From: Ilex aquifolium
Lineage: Eukaryota > Streptophyta > Magnoliopsida > Aquifoliales > Aquifoliaceae
Assembly: GCA_951799425.1 (NCBI GenBank)
Contig: OX637406.1
Span: forward strand, 25,476,390-25,540,389
Direction: 5' to 3'
Length of the DNA: 64,000 nt
Part shown: one piece after another, positions 12,236 through 22,363 of the stretch
Layout: every line of letters begins with the position of its first letter
Position numbering within the stretch: the stretch's first letter is position 1
Made by a program: the position numbers and the translations under genes
The notes under the pieces: generated by a model
Seen by the model: the letters and a program-made list of their open reading frames with translations, nothing else
Told to the model about the DNA's origin: nothing
Database searches by the model: none

Positions 12236-12944
12236 AGAGTTTGGTTACCAAGTTCGGTTACCATAAGCGGAAGTGAAAACCTTATATCTCTGGTATATAG
12301 GTTAGAATGTTAGTTTCAGGTCCATTTGGATAGATAGCATGGCTTGACAATGTCGAGCTAAGACTATCGCAAAGTAAACATAGGGTCTATTTCAGCCTTG
12401 ACTATGGAATCAGATTTTCTCGCGACTATCTTCCCCTTGAATCCTGGTTGGCAGCCTAGATTGAGCCCTGGAACTGATCTTCTTGTTGGCTTTACTACAA
12501 TAGTACTCACAGTGTAAGGTCAGCGGGTGGCATAGCGAAATTCCTCACCAAGATGACTCGACAACCTTCATTCTCAATGCAAGCTATCTCTTACTTGTGT
12601 TTAGTGAGGAGGCTACCTAACTTACGGGTGAATATAGCCCTGGTTGTTCTTTCTTCCTTGAGCAGGCATGCCTTTAAGTGATAAGAGGGAGTGATAGAAC
12701 ACAGGTAACAAATTGAGTAGGGTTGGTTTTTCGATAAGGAAAAAGATAGGGGAGTTGGATGTAATTGAGACACAATTTTTGGATGGACGATATGGATTTT
12801 TTCGAGATGGTTAGCCACTTTTTTAACCGTGAGAGGGAGGTCATTCATAACCCGTTAGTTCTAGAATGGGGGTGCCTCCATAGACATTGTCGCAGGCACC
12901 AACAGTAAAGAAAGTTGCCCACCTAGCTCTTGATCAAAATGAGC
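12236..12944. other. Unassigned insertion in Athila-like gag
   Basis: About 0.7 kb separates two gag pieces that should be nearly adjacent. Its left part has a duplicated-looking 'gttaccaagttcggttacc' and its right part an 85-residue minus-strand frame (12591-12848) with no recognised similarity. I found no convincing TSD or terminal repeats. Confidence 0.35.
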
Positions 12945-13345
12945 GTGTGGCATTCACACCTCCTCGAATTCTTTCATATGTAAATATGGACTTTCTGATT
13001 CAAGGCCATGCAATTGAGGTAGTAATTACACTGTACCAAGCTTCACATTGAAGTTGGGTGCATTTGCAGGGAATACAAAACAAGAGAGGACACTATTCCG
13101 TGTAGGATGTAAGTATTCCCTTAGAATTCACACATTAGGGACTACCTCCTCATCTCTTTGATTATTGGTCATACTATTATCAAAAGAGCCTGTGATTGAT
13201 TGAGGAGTGAAAGGATTGGATTGATTCAAAGACCCAACTAATTCAACAAACATAAAAAGAATTCAAAACAGAAGGAAAATGTAGTTAACAACAATATATA
13301 CAAAAGAATCAAAGTCTCTTCATTTTTATTTAAAAACAGCATGGT
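12945..13345 (-). pseudogene. Athila-like gag start and leader
   Basis: Minus-strand translation of about 13090-12940 gives NAPNFNVKLGTV, LLPQLHGLESESPYLHMKEF and EEV, the conserved N-terminal gag motif of Athila elements (LPKFHGLESEDPYKHLKEF-like). The rest up to the primer site is untranslated leader. A stop follows LGTV and another follows EEV. Confidence 0.7.
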
Positions 13346-13346
13346 T

Positions 13347-13363
13347 CCTCGGCAACAGCGCCA
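13347..13363 (-). other. Primer binding site, tRNA-Asp type
   Basis: The minus strand reads TGGCGCTGTTGCCGAGG, close to the TGGCGCCGTTGCCGGGG site used by Athila/Tat elements. It sits just inside the LTR that ends near 13370, so the element is on the minus strand and 13370-14911 is its 5' LTR. Confidence 0.8.
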
Positions 13364-13369
13364 AAAACT

Positions 13370-14911
13370 TTACTTGACTAAATATTTGTATGCCCAAGTA
13401 TAGCGATCAAGTTGTAGTAATAACTCGGCTAAGTCCGAGGTCATATCCACAGGGAACTAATTTTGGTATTTTTAAACAGAAGATCAATAGAGACTGAGTT
13501 GAAGGAAAACTTTTGAAATAAGTGATTGTGAAGAGTTGTGTGCTTGGGAAAATGTAAAGTTCTTAACAATACAGAAAAAATCACTATTTAGTTCAGGGAT
13601 CTAGAAATGTGTGTGAGTGTTCAAGTGCAATATTTGTGCAATAGTGATAACTCTATTAACCCCTATGTTATCAGCAAGTTGACCGAAAGATAATAATTGA
13701 CTTCATGTTAATGAGTTTAGCTCCGACATTATGCACAAAGTTATAAACATTGAATATGTCAGGGCTTAACTTGTCTATAACCAATCAAACAACTTTAACA
13801 AAATATCCAGCTTAGTAGGTTAATCAATCATATGGTTAGGCACAATAGAAATGAAGATTGAAAGATTGTTATGAAGACCTAGCTGTAGGGAATTATAAGC
13901 ATTACGTATACCAAGACTTTTCTATAGGTGATCAAACAATTACACAAAGTACGTTAGCTTTGCTAGATACATTCAATCATTCAAAAGTTAGATGAAACAA
14001 TTAAGCAAAATAGAAATTGCACAAATATATTACCAAAACACTACATTACAAATCCATCACCCTTTCACTAAAGAGTGGATGAGAAACTACTCACTCTTCA
14101 TGGCCACAAGTGAGCTAGAAAAGTGAGAGAAGTTCATCCCTCCAAATGAAGATGATAGAAATTACAAAAGATAAGTACAATTCTTCTTTCCTGACTAAAG
14201 AATGAATGAAATACTATGCATCATTCATGGCTTCAAGGAAGCTAGAAAGGTGAGATAAGTTCATCGCTCTAAATAAACAAGATAGCTTAACAAGAAATGT
14301 CGAAGCTAGGACACGTAAACATTAAAAAGCTAGAGAGAAATGGAAGAGAAATTGTTCTAAGAAGTGATGATCTCCATCTAAGGACTAGGGGGTATTTATA
14401 GAGGGAGATGGGCGGCAATGGGAGGAAACAGGCAGCAAAAAGGCTAAAATCTACATGAAATCTAAAGCTTGAAGTGAAAAGAAGTTTCCAACTTTTGGCA
14501 GGGGCATCCGAACGGCATCAGTGGCTTTCAGACGCCGGTATCTTTCTATCCTGGAAAAACTCTGCTAGGTCTGTAATCTAGAAGAGGCGTCCGGACGATG
14601 GTGGCAAGCATTTAGATGGTGGTCAACTGTTAGCGTTTCCACTTTTCGGCCATTTCTTTGGGAATCATTTGATTGAGATAGGTATCCGGACGATGGTGGC
14701 AACCATTCGAACACCTGTCTCCTTCTAGAAATTCTACTTTTTCCCTCTCCAGCCCACTTTTCCAGTTTCCTTTACCCCCAAACTAATTCAAGTTAATACC
14801 TAAATCTACCCTATACTAATAAAATCATCTAATTTATAAACAATTAAACATGAATTGCAAGTAATTAACCCCCTTAATGTATATTGAAATTTTACATTTA
14901 AGAGTTAATCA
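13370..14911 (-). mobile_element. 5' LTR of Athila-like element
   Basis: This 1542-bp LTR is almost the same length as the related solo LTR at 10153-11689 and colinear with it. A TATA-like GGTATTTATAG (minus-strand CTATAAATACC) lies near 14391. Upstream of it in element orientation is a cluster of TCCGGA-centred motifs (14580-14720), some reading CGTCCGGACG. The LTR ends at GAGTTAATCA and is embedded in an older LTR fragment starting at 14912. The 3' LTR is not in the window. Confidence 0.8.
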
Positions 14912-15751
14912 AAGGTAACCCACATTCAATATACCCACCAATATAACAAATAGTTTTCATAAAGTCCACATAAAATCATGAATCATAGTTCCACAATTGT
15001 CAAAATAGAATAATTTCAAGAAAACATGCAAGAAACCCCTAAGAAACATCTTTGAATTGATAGTAATCAAGAACTAGATTTTTGAAATCAAGTACATAGG
15101 ATTTGTGATGTAAAACGTGTAATTCTCCCAAGAAACAAATTATATTATCAAAAAGAGTACAAAAGCATTGTATATCTATCATATATAACTGATTAGGAAA
15201 CAAAACATATGTATAAGTAACCCTAATCCTTAATGAGCGAACTTGAGAAAGAATCCTACCTTAATCTCCTTAAATCTTGATTCTAACGTGTTTGATTTTA
15301 ATTTTCCTCGCATAAATCCTTCGGAATCTCTCCCCTCATCGTTTTTCCAATTCTCCTTAGCCTACTAGGGTTGAAAGCTGCTGAAAAATAACCTAGAGAA
15401 CATCCTTAGGGTATTTATAGGGTCAAAAATAGTGCTGAAATCGTAACATGATTGATGTAGATCGCGCATCCACATTCGAACAGAAATTTTCATTCTTACG
15501 GACTTTGCTCCCAGTATCTCAGGTTCTACCAAACTTTCGATTTTGCGTCTGGTCCACGTTTGAACGTCAATTCACGTTCGAATGTGAAACCCGCTTATAC
15601 CTGAACTTCTAAGGCAACTTTTTACCTAGTTAAAAGTCGATTTACGAAATTTTCATGAAACACACTTTTGTAGCCCTTGAATTCTAGTTTTTACTATCCA
15701 AAAATAAGATCAATCATACAATTGGATAAAAGGTTACAGCTTAAATACTAA
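14912..15751 (-). mobile_element. Older LTR fragment (left part)
   Basis: This piece has the reverse-complement layout of the Tekay-related LTRs: 'taatccttaatgag..gaatcctacctt' near 15218-15262 corresponds to the donor region of the LTR at 3333-5820, and 15450-15590 carries ACGTTCGAA-type motifs as in the solo LTR at 26077. It was split by the Tekay-like element; the remainder is at 24755-24905. Confidence 0.6.
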
Positions 15752-15910
15752 AGTAGTGTAACACCCCGCATTTTTTCTTTTATATATATATGCATATAGA
15801 TATATAATAAATAATTGTGGTAAAAATGTGGATATGTGTAGAAATATGTGTTGGAAAGGTTTGGAATGGATTGGAAATTAAAAATAAAGGAAGTAGGCAA
15901 ATCTGGGATC

Positions 15911-16090
15911 AACTACCGGTAGTAACTACCGGTAGTAACTACCGGTAGTCAAGTGCCCAGTGTACTCGGACTACCGGTAGTCAACAGGTAGTCAAGTGCC
16001 CAGTGTACTCGGACTACCGGTAGTCAACAGGTAGTCGAGTGCCCAGAATAGTCGAACTACCGGTAGTCATAGTTTAACTACCGGTAGTCA
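15911..16090. repeat. Cluster of CTACCGGTAG palindromes, 5' LTR
   Basis: Seven copies of the 10-bp palindrome CTACCGGTAG occur in 180 bp, some inside a longer repeated unit with 'caagtgcccagtgtactcgg'. The cluster ends about 50 bp before the TATA box, the place for promoter-proximal elements. The 3' LTR has six copies (22518-22684). Confidence 0.9.
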
Positions 16091-16140
16091 CTGTAAAAAT
16101 CAAACAATTTTAGTTCGCGAACAGCCGGTTTTTTCCCCAC

Positions 16141-16148
16141 TATAAATA
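16141..16148 (+). promoter_or_regulatory. TATA box of 5' LTR
   Basis: TATAAATA followed by CTTCTTGCC and a pyrimidine/CA-rich likely start region. The same sequence is in the 3' LTR at 22735, and a TATAAATAC is in the solo LTR at 26676. Confidence 0.7.
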
Positions 16149-16303
16149 CTTCTTGCCATCCCCTTAGCCTTCATTACACACCTTAAAACCCTAGAAAACA
16201 TTAGAGAGAAAGAGGGGAAGAGAAAAACACAAGATCAAAGGTGAAAAACAAGGAATTTAAGGGTGATTCAAGATCCAAGCCCTAGATTTCCAAGAACATC
16301 AAG

Positions 16304-17259
16304 GTAGGGGTTTTCTCTCACTCACTTACATTGAGGCAAGGGTATTTATATATGTATGTTTTGGCTATAAATGGTATATATATGCTATGAAATCATCCTC
16401 TCTTAGGCTTTTTGGCAAAGATTACATGTTTTGAACAAAGCTAGGGTTTAATACCCATGAAATCTCTTCTCTTGTTTTAAAACCCTCATTTTTTTTGAGA
16501 GTGATGTAATTCTTTCTTAAATGCTTTCTTTATTATGGATTTTTGAAACCTTAGTGCTTTGTGTTGGGTTGAATAACGATGTTATTGTGATCTCATGTAT
16601 TTTTCTTAGTTGGTTGTGAAATGGTTACATATTATGTTTTGGGGGTGGAGGTTACCCTAAAGTATGCCACCTACCATTTGTGAGAGGTTCCTTGTAAGGA
16701 TGCTCACCCATTCTCAAGAGGTTCCTTGTAAGGATGCTTGGGAGCAAAGATGATCTAACGGGGGGTGGAGGTTACCCTAAAGTATGCCACCAACCGAAAG
16801 AATGGGGGGTGGAGGTTACCCTAAAGTATGCCACCAACCGAAAGAATGGGGGGTGGAGGTTACCCTAAAGTATGCCACCTACCATTTGTGAGAGGTTCCT
16901 TGTAAGGATGCTCACCCATTCTCAAGAGGTTCCTTGTAAGGATGCTTGGGAAGCAAAGATGATCTAACGGGGGGTGGAGGTTACCCTAAAGTATGCCACC
17001 TACCGAAAGAATTATTGGAAATTGTTTATGGCAATTAATCGTGATTATTGGCATATGGTACTCGTTTATTCATTTAAGTAATGTTTTACATAAACTTGAG
17101 ATCCTCTTTAAATGTCACTGCTTTATTTCAAACTATGTATCTATGTTATGTTAAAAAAATGCGACCGACCGTTTTAAATGCTTTTCAAAACCTTGTATGG
17201 GTTTGAGAGAATTTTTCTACAGAGCTTTGTGCTCACCCCCTACCGCTAACATTTTTCAG
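16304..17259 (+). other. Candidate leader intron in 5' LTR
   Basis: The donor AAG|GTAGGGG is preceded by about 130 nt of leader without any ATG. The acceptor is TAACATTTTTCAG|AT. The 956-nt interval contains many ATG triplets and the tandem repeats. The same donor and acceptor appear in the 3' LTR (22898-24393) and, diverged, in four other LTRs of the window. Splicing is inferred, not observed. Confidence 0.45.
16641..17013 (+). repeat. GGAGGTTACCC tandem repeats, 5' LTR
   Basis: Five copies of a unit with GGGGGTGGAGGTTACCC and AAAGTATGCCACC, mixed with 'gaggttccttgtaaggatgct' units. The 3' LTR has thirteen copies, so the array changed after or during insertion. It lies inside the candidate leader intron. 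Confidence 0.9.
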
Positions 17260-17619
17260 ATTTCCTACCTGAGGAGGACGTAAGGGTCGAAGAGCCCGCT
17301 ACTTGGGAGACTCCACTTGACGGGAGTGTGGATCCTGAGGTGGACGCATAGAGCGACCTCCTTTCCTTTTTGTACTAGACTAGGATATTCATTCTGAACC
17401 TTGTAAAGTCTAGTTTCCTTTTGTTATTTCCGCTGCGCTACTTTATGTGATTTTTGGAATGTAAAGGCCAAAATGGGTCTATTCTTTTGGATCACTATGT
17501 AAGTATTTATGGATGACTTCATGAAGTCTTATTTATTGATGGATTATTTTAGTGCTCTCATGTTGTGAATGCGAAAGAATGTAATGCCATCCAGGGGGTG
17601 TTTTGGGGCGTTACAAAGT

Positions 17620-17632
17620 TGGTATCAGAGCC
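17620..17632 (+). other. Primer binding site, tRNA-iMet
   Basis: TGGTATCAGAGCC matches the complement of the plant initiator Met-tRNA 3' end perfectly. It lies four bases after the 5' LTR end (17615). Confidence 0.95.
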
Positions 17633-17807
17633 TAGGCTTTAGGTCTTACATGGGAGTTGTAGGTTATGGATCCCCACTAGAGATGTAGGTTTAGGGTGAA
17701 GGAAATTGTTAAGTTAAATTTTGTATATGCCTTGGGCTTAAATCAAGACATCCTATATATTACTTTAGTTTATATCATGCACATCAAGGAAACTAAATTG
17801 TGGATTG

Positions 17808-18656
17808 ATGTGCAGGATGGACGGTACACGGGGACGAGGACGTGGTCGTGGCCGTGGAGGTCAAGCAAATCCACCACCACCACCACCTCCGGATGCCATG
17901 CAAGGCATTTACCAATGCTTGAGGGAGCTCACCACTTTGGTACAAAGCCAAAATGGTAACAACAACCACAATGGTGGAGCTCATCCTCTCGCTCAAGTAC
18001 CGGGCAATGAGAACGGAGACCGAAGGATGATAGCTCTTCGGGAATTCTTACGACAACGACCACCCAACTTCCAAGGGAGCTCCAATCCTTTGGAGGAGGA
18101 TAGATGGATCCGCCGAGTGAAGAAGATCTGTGACGGCATGGGAGTTGCCGAGGAGTTGAGAGTGGGTTTGGCGACCTACCTGTTTGAGGGGGAGGCCGAC
18201 TATTGGTGGGATGCCATAAAGAGGAGAAGGGACACCGACACACTCACTTGGGAAGAATTCGATCAACTTTTCCAAGATAAATATTTCCCTGAATCGGTCA
18301 GAGACCGAATGAAGGCGCATCTTCTTGCATTACGACAAGGTGGTATGACCGTGGCGGAGTATGAGAGGCAGTTCGACGAGCTCTCCCGTTATGCTACGAG
18401 ATTTATATCCACTGAGGCCGACAGGGCCAAGCGCTTCGAGCAGGGCCTGAGACCCGTCATTAGGGAGAAGTTGGTGGCTCTCAGGATCCGTGAGTTTGGG
18501 GACTTAGTGGACCGAGCCGCACTTGTGGAGAGAGACATGGAGGATACTCAGCGGCGACAGAGCCTTATGAGGGGAGGTCCGATTAGGACGGGTGCTAGCG
18601 GCAGTGGAGTGCAGCGAGCGGCACCTTACCGGCGCCCAAATCAGGCAGGGGGATAG
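17808..18656 (+). pseudogene. Tekay-like gag
   Basis: The structural capsid protein frame. ATG at 17808 or, more likely, 17817 (MDGTRGRGRGRG) begins an Arg-Gly-rich basic N-terminus and a poly-proline run. The Retrotrans_gag core follows: WIRRVKKIC, YLFEGEADYWWDA, LTWEEFDQLFQDKYFP, MTVAEYERQFDELSRYA and FEQGLRPVIREKLVAL. A TAG at 18654 interrupts the frame before the zinc knuckle [14 protein letters not shown] (18717-18758), which lies in the same frame. TAG is one transition from CAG. Length and order are normal for the lineage apart from the stop. Confidence 0.9.
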
Positions 18657-20327
18657 AGACCCCCGATAGCTCGAGGAGTAGGAGGTGTACCGGGGGGGAC
18701 AGCCACAGACCCTCGTCAGTGCTTTGCATGCGGAGGTGTGGGACATTTTCGGATGCATTGCCCAGTTTTTCCACCTCAGGGGCCTATCCAGACCAGACAG
18801 GTACCAGCAGCCCAACCCCCACCACCGAGGCCTGCACCGCAGCGACCGATACAGGCTCAAGCCCCCGGCGGCGCCAACCAAGGGCGAGTATTTGCTTTGA
18901 CTCAGCCGGAGGAGGACATCGCCAATGCCGTTGTGGAAGGTATCGTCCTTATTTATAATTCTTGGGCCCGAATATTATTTGACCCCGGTGCAACACACTC
19001 ATTTGTACGCACGACATATGCACTTGATTTGGGATTGAGTTTTGCGAAGTTAGAGCATGTGATGAATATTAGCTTGCCCACGGGAGAACGGTTAGATACT
19101 AGCCGAGTCTGCAAGGGTTGCGTGCTTCACATTGGGGAGCACGAATTGATAGTTGATTTGATTGCTTTAGAGATAAAGGGGTATGATGTGATTTTCGGGA
19201 TGAACTTGTTGTCTGCTTTCCGGGCGGTAATGGATTGTTTCCGCAAGCGGATTACATTTCAATTACCGGGAGGAGTCATTTTTAGTTTCGTGAATAACCG
19301 AGATTCTTTCCATCCGTTTCCTACTACGGGTAGTAAATTCTTAAAAGCAAAAGCGGGAAGTCAATTGAGTTTCTTAGCGAGCTTGATGGGAGATGACCGG
19401 GATAAACTCCACACGAATGTGGTGTTCATTGTATCGGAGTTTTCGGATGTTTTTCCCGAAGAATTACCCGGATTACCGTCACATAGGGAAATTGAATTCA
19501 AGATCGATCTCTATCCGGGAACCGAACCCATATCTATTGCTCCCTACCGGATGGCACCTTTGGAGTTGAAGGAGCTAAGGAAGCAATTGGATCAGTTGTT
19601 GGCGATTGGGTTTATCCGTCTAAGCACTTCACCCTGGGGAGCCCCGGTCCTCTTTGTGAAGAAAACGGATGAGACTCTACGGTTGTGCACGGATTACCGG
19701 AGGTTGAATCGGGTTACCGTGAAGAATAAGTATCCGTTGCCGAGAATTGATGACTTATTTGATCAGTTGAAGGGTTCAAAGTATTACTCCAAGATTGATC
19801 TTCGCACGGGGTATCATCAGCTGCGGATTAAGGAGGAGGATATTCCTAAGACTGCTTTCCGTACCCGGTATGGTCATTTCGAGTATACGGTGATGCCGTT
19901 CGGATTGACTAATGCCCCCGCAGCCTTCATGGACTTGATGCACAGAGTCTTCCGGCCTTACCTCGACCAATTTGTCATTGTGTTTATTGATGACATATTG
20001 GTTTACTCACAGGCCCAGGAGGAACATGCTCGTCATCTCTCTATGGTGCTACAAACATTGAGAGAACATAAGTTATATGCGAAGATGAGCAAGTTTGAGT
20101 TCTGGATGAAGGAAGTGAAGTTCCTTGGCCATGTTGTGTCCGAGCAAGGAGTAGCGGTTGATCCCGCAAAGATTGAGGCCGTGATGAAATGGGAACCACC
20201 GAAGAACGTAACGGAAGTCCGGAGTTTCTTGGGGTTAGCCGGCTATTATCGTAGGTTTGTGGAAGGGTTTTCCAAGCTTGCGATGCCGATGACTCGACTT
20301 ACAAAGAAGGGGGAGAAATTTTTCTAG
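18657..20327 (+). pseudogene. Tekay-like pol: zinc knuckle, protease, RT
   Basis: Continues the gag frame. After the CCHC zinc knuckle and a proline-rich linker, the aspartic protease shows [12 protein letters not shown]; the usual LFDSGATHSF has Ser where this copy has Pro. The protease ends with the [10 protein letters not shown] motif. RT then has [73 protein letters not shown] and the catalytic [10 protein letters not shown], followed by the thumb ([22 protein letters not shown]). It stops at TAG 20325, with a second stop TAA at 20331. Confidence 0.92.
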
Positions 20328-21197
20328 ACTTAAGCGTGCGAACTAGCTTTTCGCACCTTGAAGGAGAAGTTGACGACGGCACCTATCCTCATTATTCCGA
20401 GTAGTGGGGAAGGCTATGATGTCTACACCGATGCTTCGCTACGAGGTTTGGGATGCGTTCTAATGCAAGGAGGGAAGGTAGTGGCTTATGGCTCGAGGCA
20501 ACTCAAGGTGCATGAGCAGAATTATCCCACACACGACTTGGAGCTGGCCGCGGTGGTATTTGCTCTTAAGTTGTGGAGATGTTATTTATACGGGGAGAAA
20601 TTTCAAGTGTTCTCGGACCATAAAAGCCTCAAGTATATCTTCACACAGAAAGACTTGAACCTCCGGCAGAGAAGGTGGATTGAGTACTTGGAAGATTATG
20701 AGTTCACGCTCAACTACCATCCGGGGAAGGCCAATGTAGTTGCCGACGCTCTAAGCAGGAAATCTCGGGGTGAAATCAATTCCCTTGCGGTAGGTAGGTG
20801 GAAAATGGTGGATGCATTGGAGGAGTACGAGCTATGGGTGGATGGATCGGAGTATCAACCATATCTATTCAACCTTGTAGCTCAACTGACGCTTTTGCAA
20901 CGGGTGGTGGAGTTACAATGCCTGGATTCAGAACTCGATTTGATTAGAGCCCGATTAGAGAATGGAGAAGCGATGGAAGGATGGTCTTGGAAGAATGGAG
21001 AGTTGAGATATGGGGAGAAGCTATGTGTCCCCAATGATTCGTCCCTAAAGGAGGAAATACTTGGGGAGTGTCATCGCTCCAAGTTTACTATCCACCCCGG
21101 TAGCACAAAGATGTATAGGGACATGAAGCGTCAATACTGGTGGAGGGGAATGAAGCGAGATGTGGCCAAGTATGTGGAAAAATGTACGGTGTGCTAG
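20328..21197 (+). pseudogene. Tekay-like RNase H and integrase zinc finger
   Basis: Same frame as RT. RNase H shows [46 protein letters not shown] and the terminal [10 protein letters not shown]. Next is a linker and the integrase HHCC zinc finger ([33 protein letters not shown] and C.VC). The frame ends at TAG 21195, followed directly by QVK, where the family normally has a Gln. All three stops around this segment are explained by single C-to-T or G-to-A transitions. Confidence 0.9.
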
Positions 21198-22031
21198 CAG
21201 GTGAAGATTGAGCACCAAAGGCCAGGAGGAGTCCTACAGTCTTTGCCTATCCCAGAGTGGAAGTGGGATCACATCACCATGGACTTCGTATCTGGCTTTC
21301 CACGGACTTCACGAGGGCATAATGCCGTATGGGTCATCGTTGATAGACTCACCAAGTCCGCTCACTTCTTGGGTATGAAGACCACCGACACGTTAGAGAC
21401 CCTGAGCAAGCTCTATATTCGAGAGATAGTGAGATTGCATGGAGTTCCACTATCCATTGTGTCGGATCGTGATTCTCGTTTCGTAGCGTAATTTTGGCAA
21501 AGTCTTCAAAGAGCTATGGGGACAGATTTGCACTTCAGCACCGCTTTTCATCCCCAAACGGATGGCCAATCCGAGTGGGTAATCCAGATTCTAGAAGACA
21601 TGTTGCGGGCTTGTGTGTTGGACTTCACGGGAGGTTGGAGCGACCATTTGCCGTTGGTGGAATTTGCATACAACAACAGCTATCAGGAAAGTATTGGGAT
21701 GGCACCGTATGAAGCGTTGTATGGAAGACCATGCCGATCACCGACTTGTTGGTTAGAATCCGGCGAGAGTAGTTTGTTGGGACCGGACATTGTTCGAGAA
21801 ACTATGGAGAAGATTCAACTCATCCGAGAGAGACTACGGACGGCGCAAAGTAGACAGAAAAGCTATGCGGACCATAGAAGAAGACCCTTAGAATTCAAAG
21901 TGGGAGACTACGTGTTCCTCAAAGTGTCGCCCAAGAAAGGAGTATTGAGATTCGGCAAGAAGGGAAAATTAGCACCAAGATATACTGGGCCATTCGAGGT
22001 AATTAAACTGGTGGGCAAAGCGGCGTATTAG
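21198..22031 (+). pseudogene. Tekay-like integrase core
   Basis: The DDE recombinase that would insert the cDNA. Motifs in order: [39 protein letters not shown] (first Asp), [23 protein letters not shown] (second Asp), then HPQTDGQSEWVIQ.LEDMLR with the catalytic Glu. C-terminal part: MAPYEALYGRPCRSP, FKVGDYVFLKVSP and GKLAPRYTGPFEV. Stops TAA (21489) and TAG (22029) break it without shifting the frame. Confidence 0.9.
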
Positions 22032-22322
22032 TTGCGGTTACCAGCTCAGTTGTCTGGGGTGCATGACGTATTCCACGTGTCGATGTTGAGAAAGTGTCAA
22101 TCGGATGTAACTCCAGTAATGAACTTGGAGGAGATTGAAATCCAAGACGGAGCAACCTACGAAGAACAACCGGTAGAAATTATCGACACCAAGGAAAAAG
22201 TGCTTCGCTACAAAGTTATCAGATTGGTAAAGGTTCGGTGGCAACACCATGGAGTGGAGGAAGCTACATGGGAACCGGAGCAAGAAATGCGGGAGAGGTA
22301 TCCATATTTGTTCGCTACTTAA
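22032..22322 (+). pseudogene. Tekay-like integrase C-terminus with chromodomain
   Basis: Continues the integrase frame after the TAG at 22029 with LPAQLSGVHDVFHVSMLRKC, then the chromodomain-like VEIIDTKEKVLRYKVIRLVK, VRWQHHGVEEATWEPEQEM and RERYPYLF, ending TAA at 22320. The W.....EATWEPE pattern is the chromodomain used by plant chromoviruses to target heterochromatin. Confidence 0.9.
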
Positions 22323-22348
22323 GGTAAGTTTCGAGGACGAAACTTTCC

Positions 22349-22363
22349 TTAAGGGGGGTGGAT
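22349..22363 (+). other. Polypurine tract
   Basis: TTAAGGGGGGTGGAT lies directly before the 3' LTR start at 22364 and is the expected primer for plus-strand synthesis. Confidence 0.85.

Larger units (their letters stand above)
15757..17615 (+). mobile_element. 5' LTR of Tekay-like element
   Basis: 1859 bp. Parts in order: AT-rich start; palindrome cluster (15911-16090); TATAAATAC at 16141; AUG-free purine-rich leader; donor-like AAG|GTAGGGG at 16304; five GGAGGTTACCCTAAA repeats (16641-17013); GCTCACCCCCTAC..TTTTTCAG acceptor ending at 17259; a 30-codon open frame containing VDPE (17259-17351); and U5. It differs from the 3' LTR by scattered substitutions, one extra palindrome copy and fewer tandem repeats. 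Confidence 0.95.

Noticed and set aside
12591..12848. 85-residue minus-strand frame in the gag insertion
   Set aside because: No recognised motif and no supporting context; described only as part of the unassigned block.
15911..16090. CRISPR-like array
   Set aside because: The repeats are short perfect palindromes with very short, partly identical spacers, in a plant LTR; they are not CRISPR repeats.
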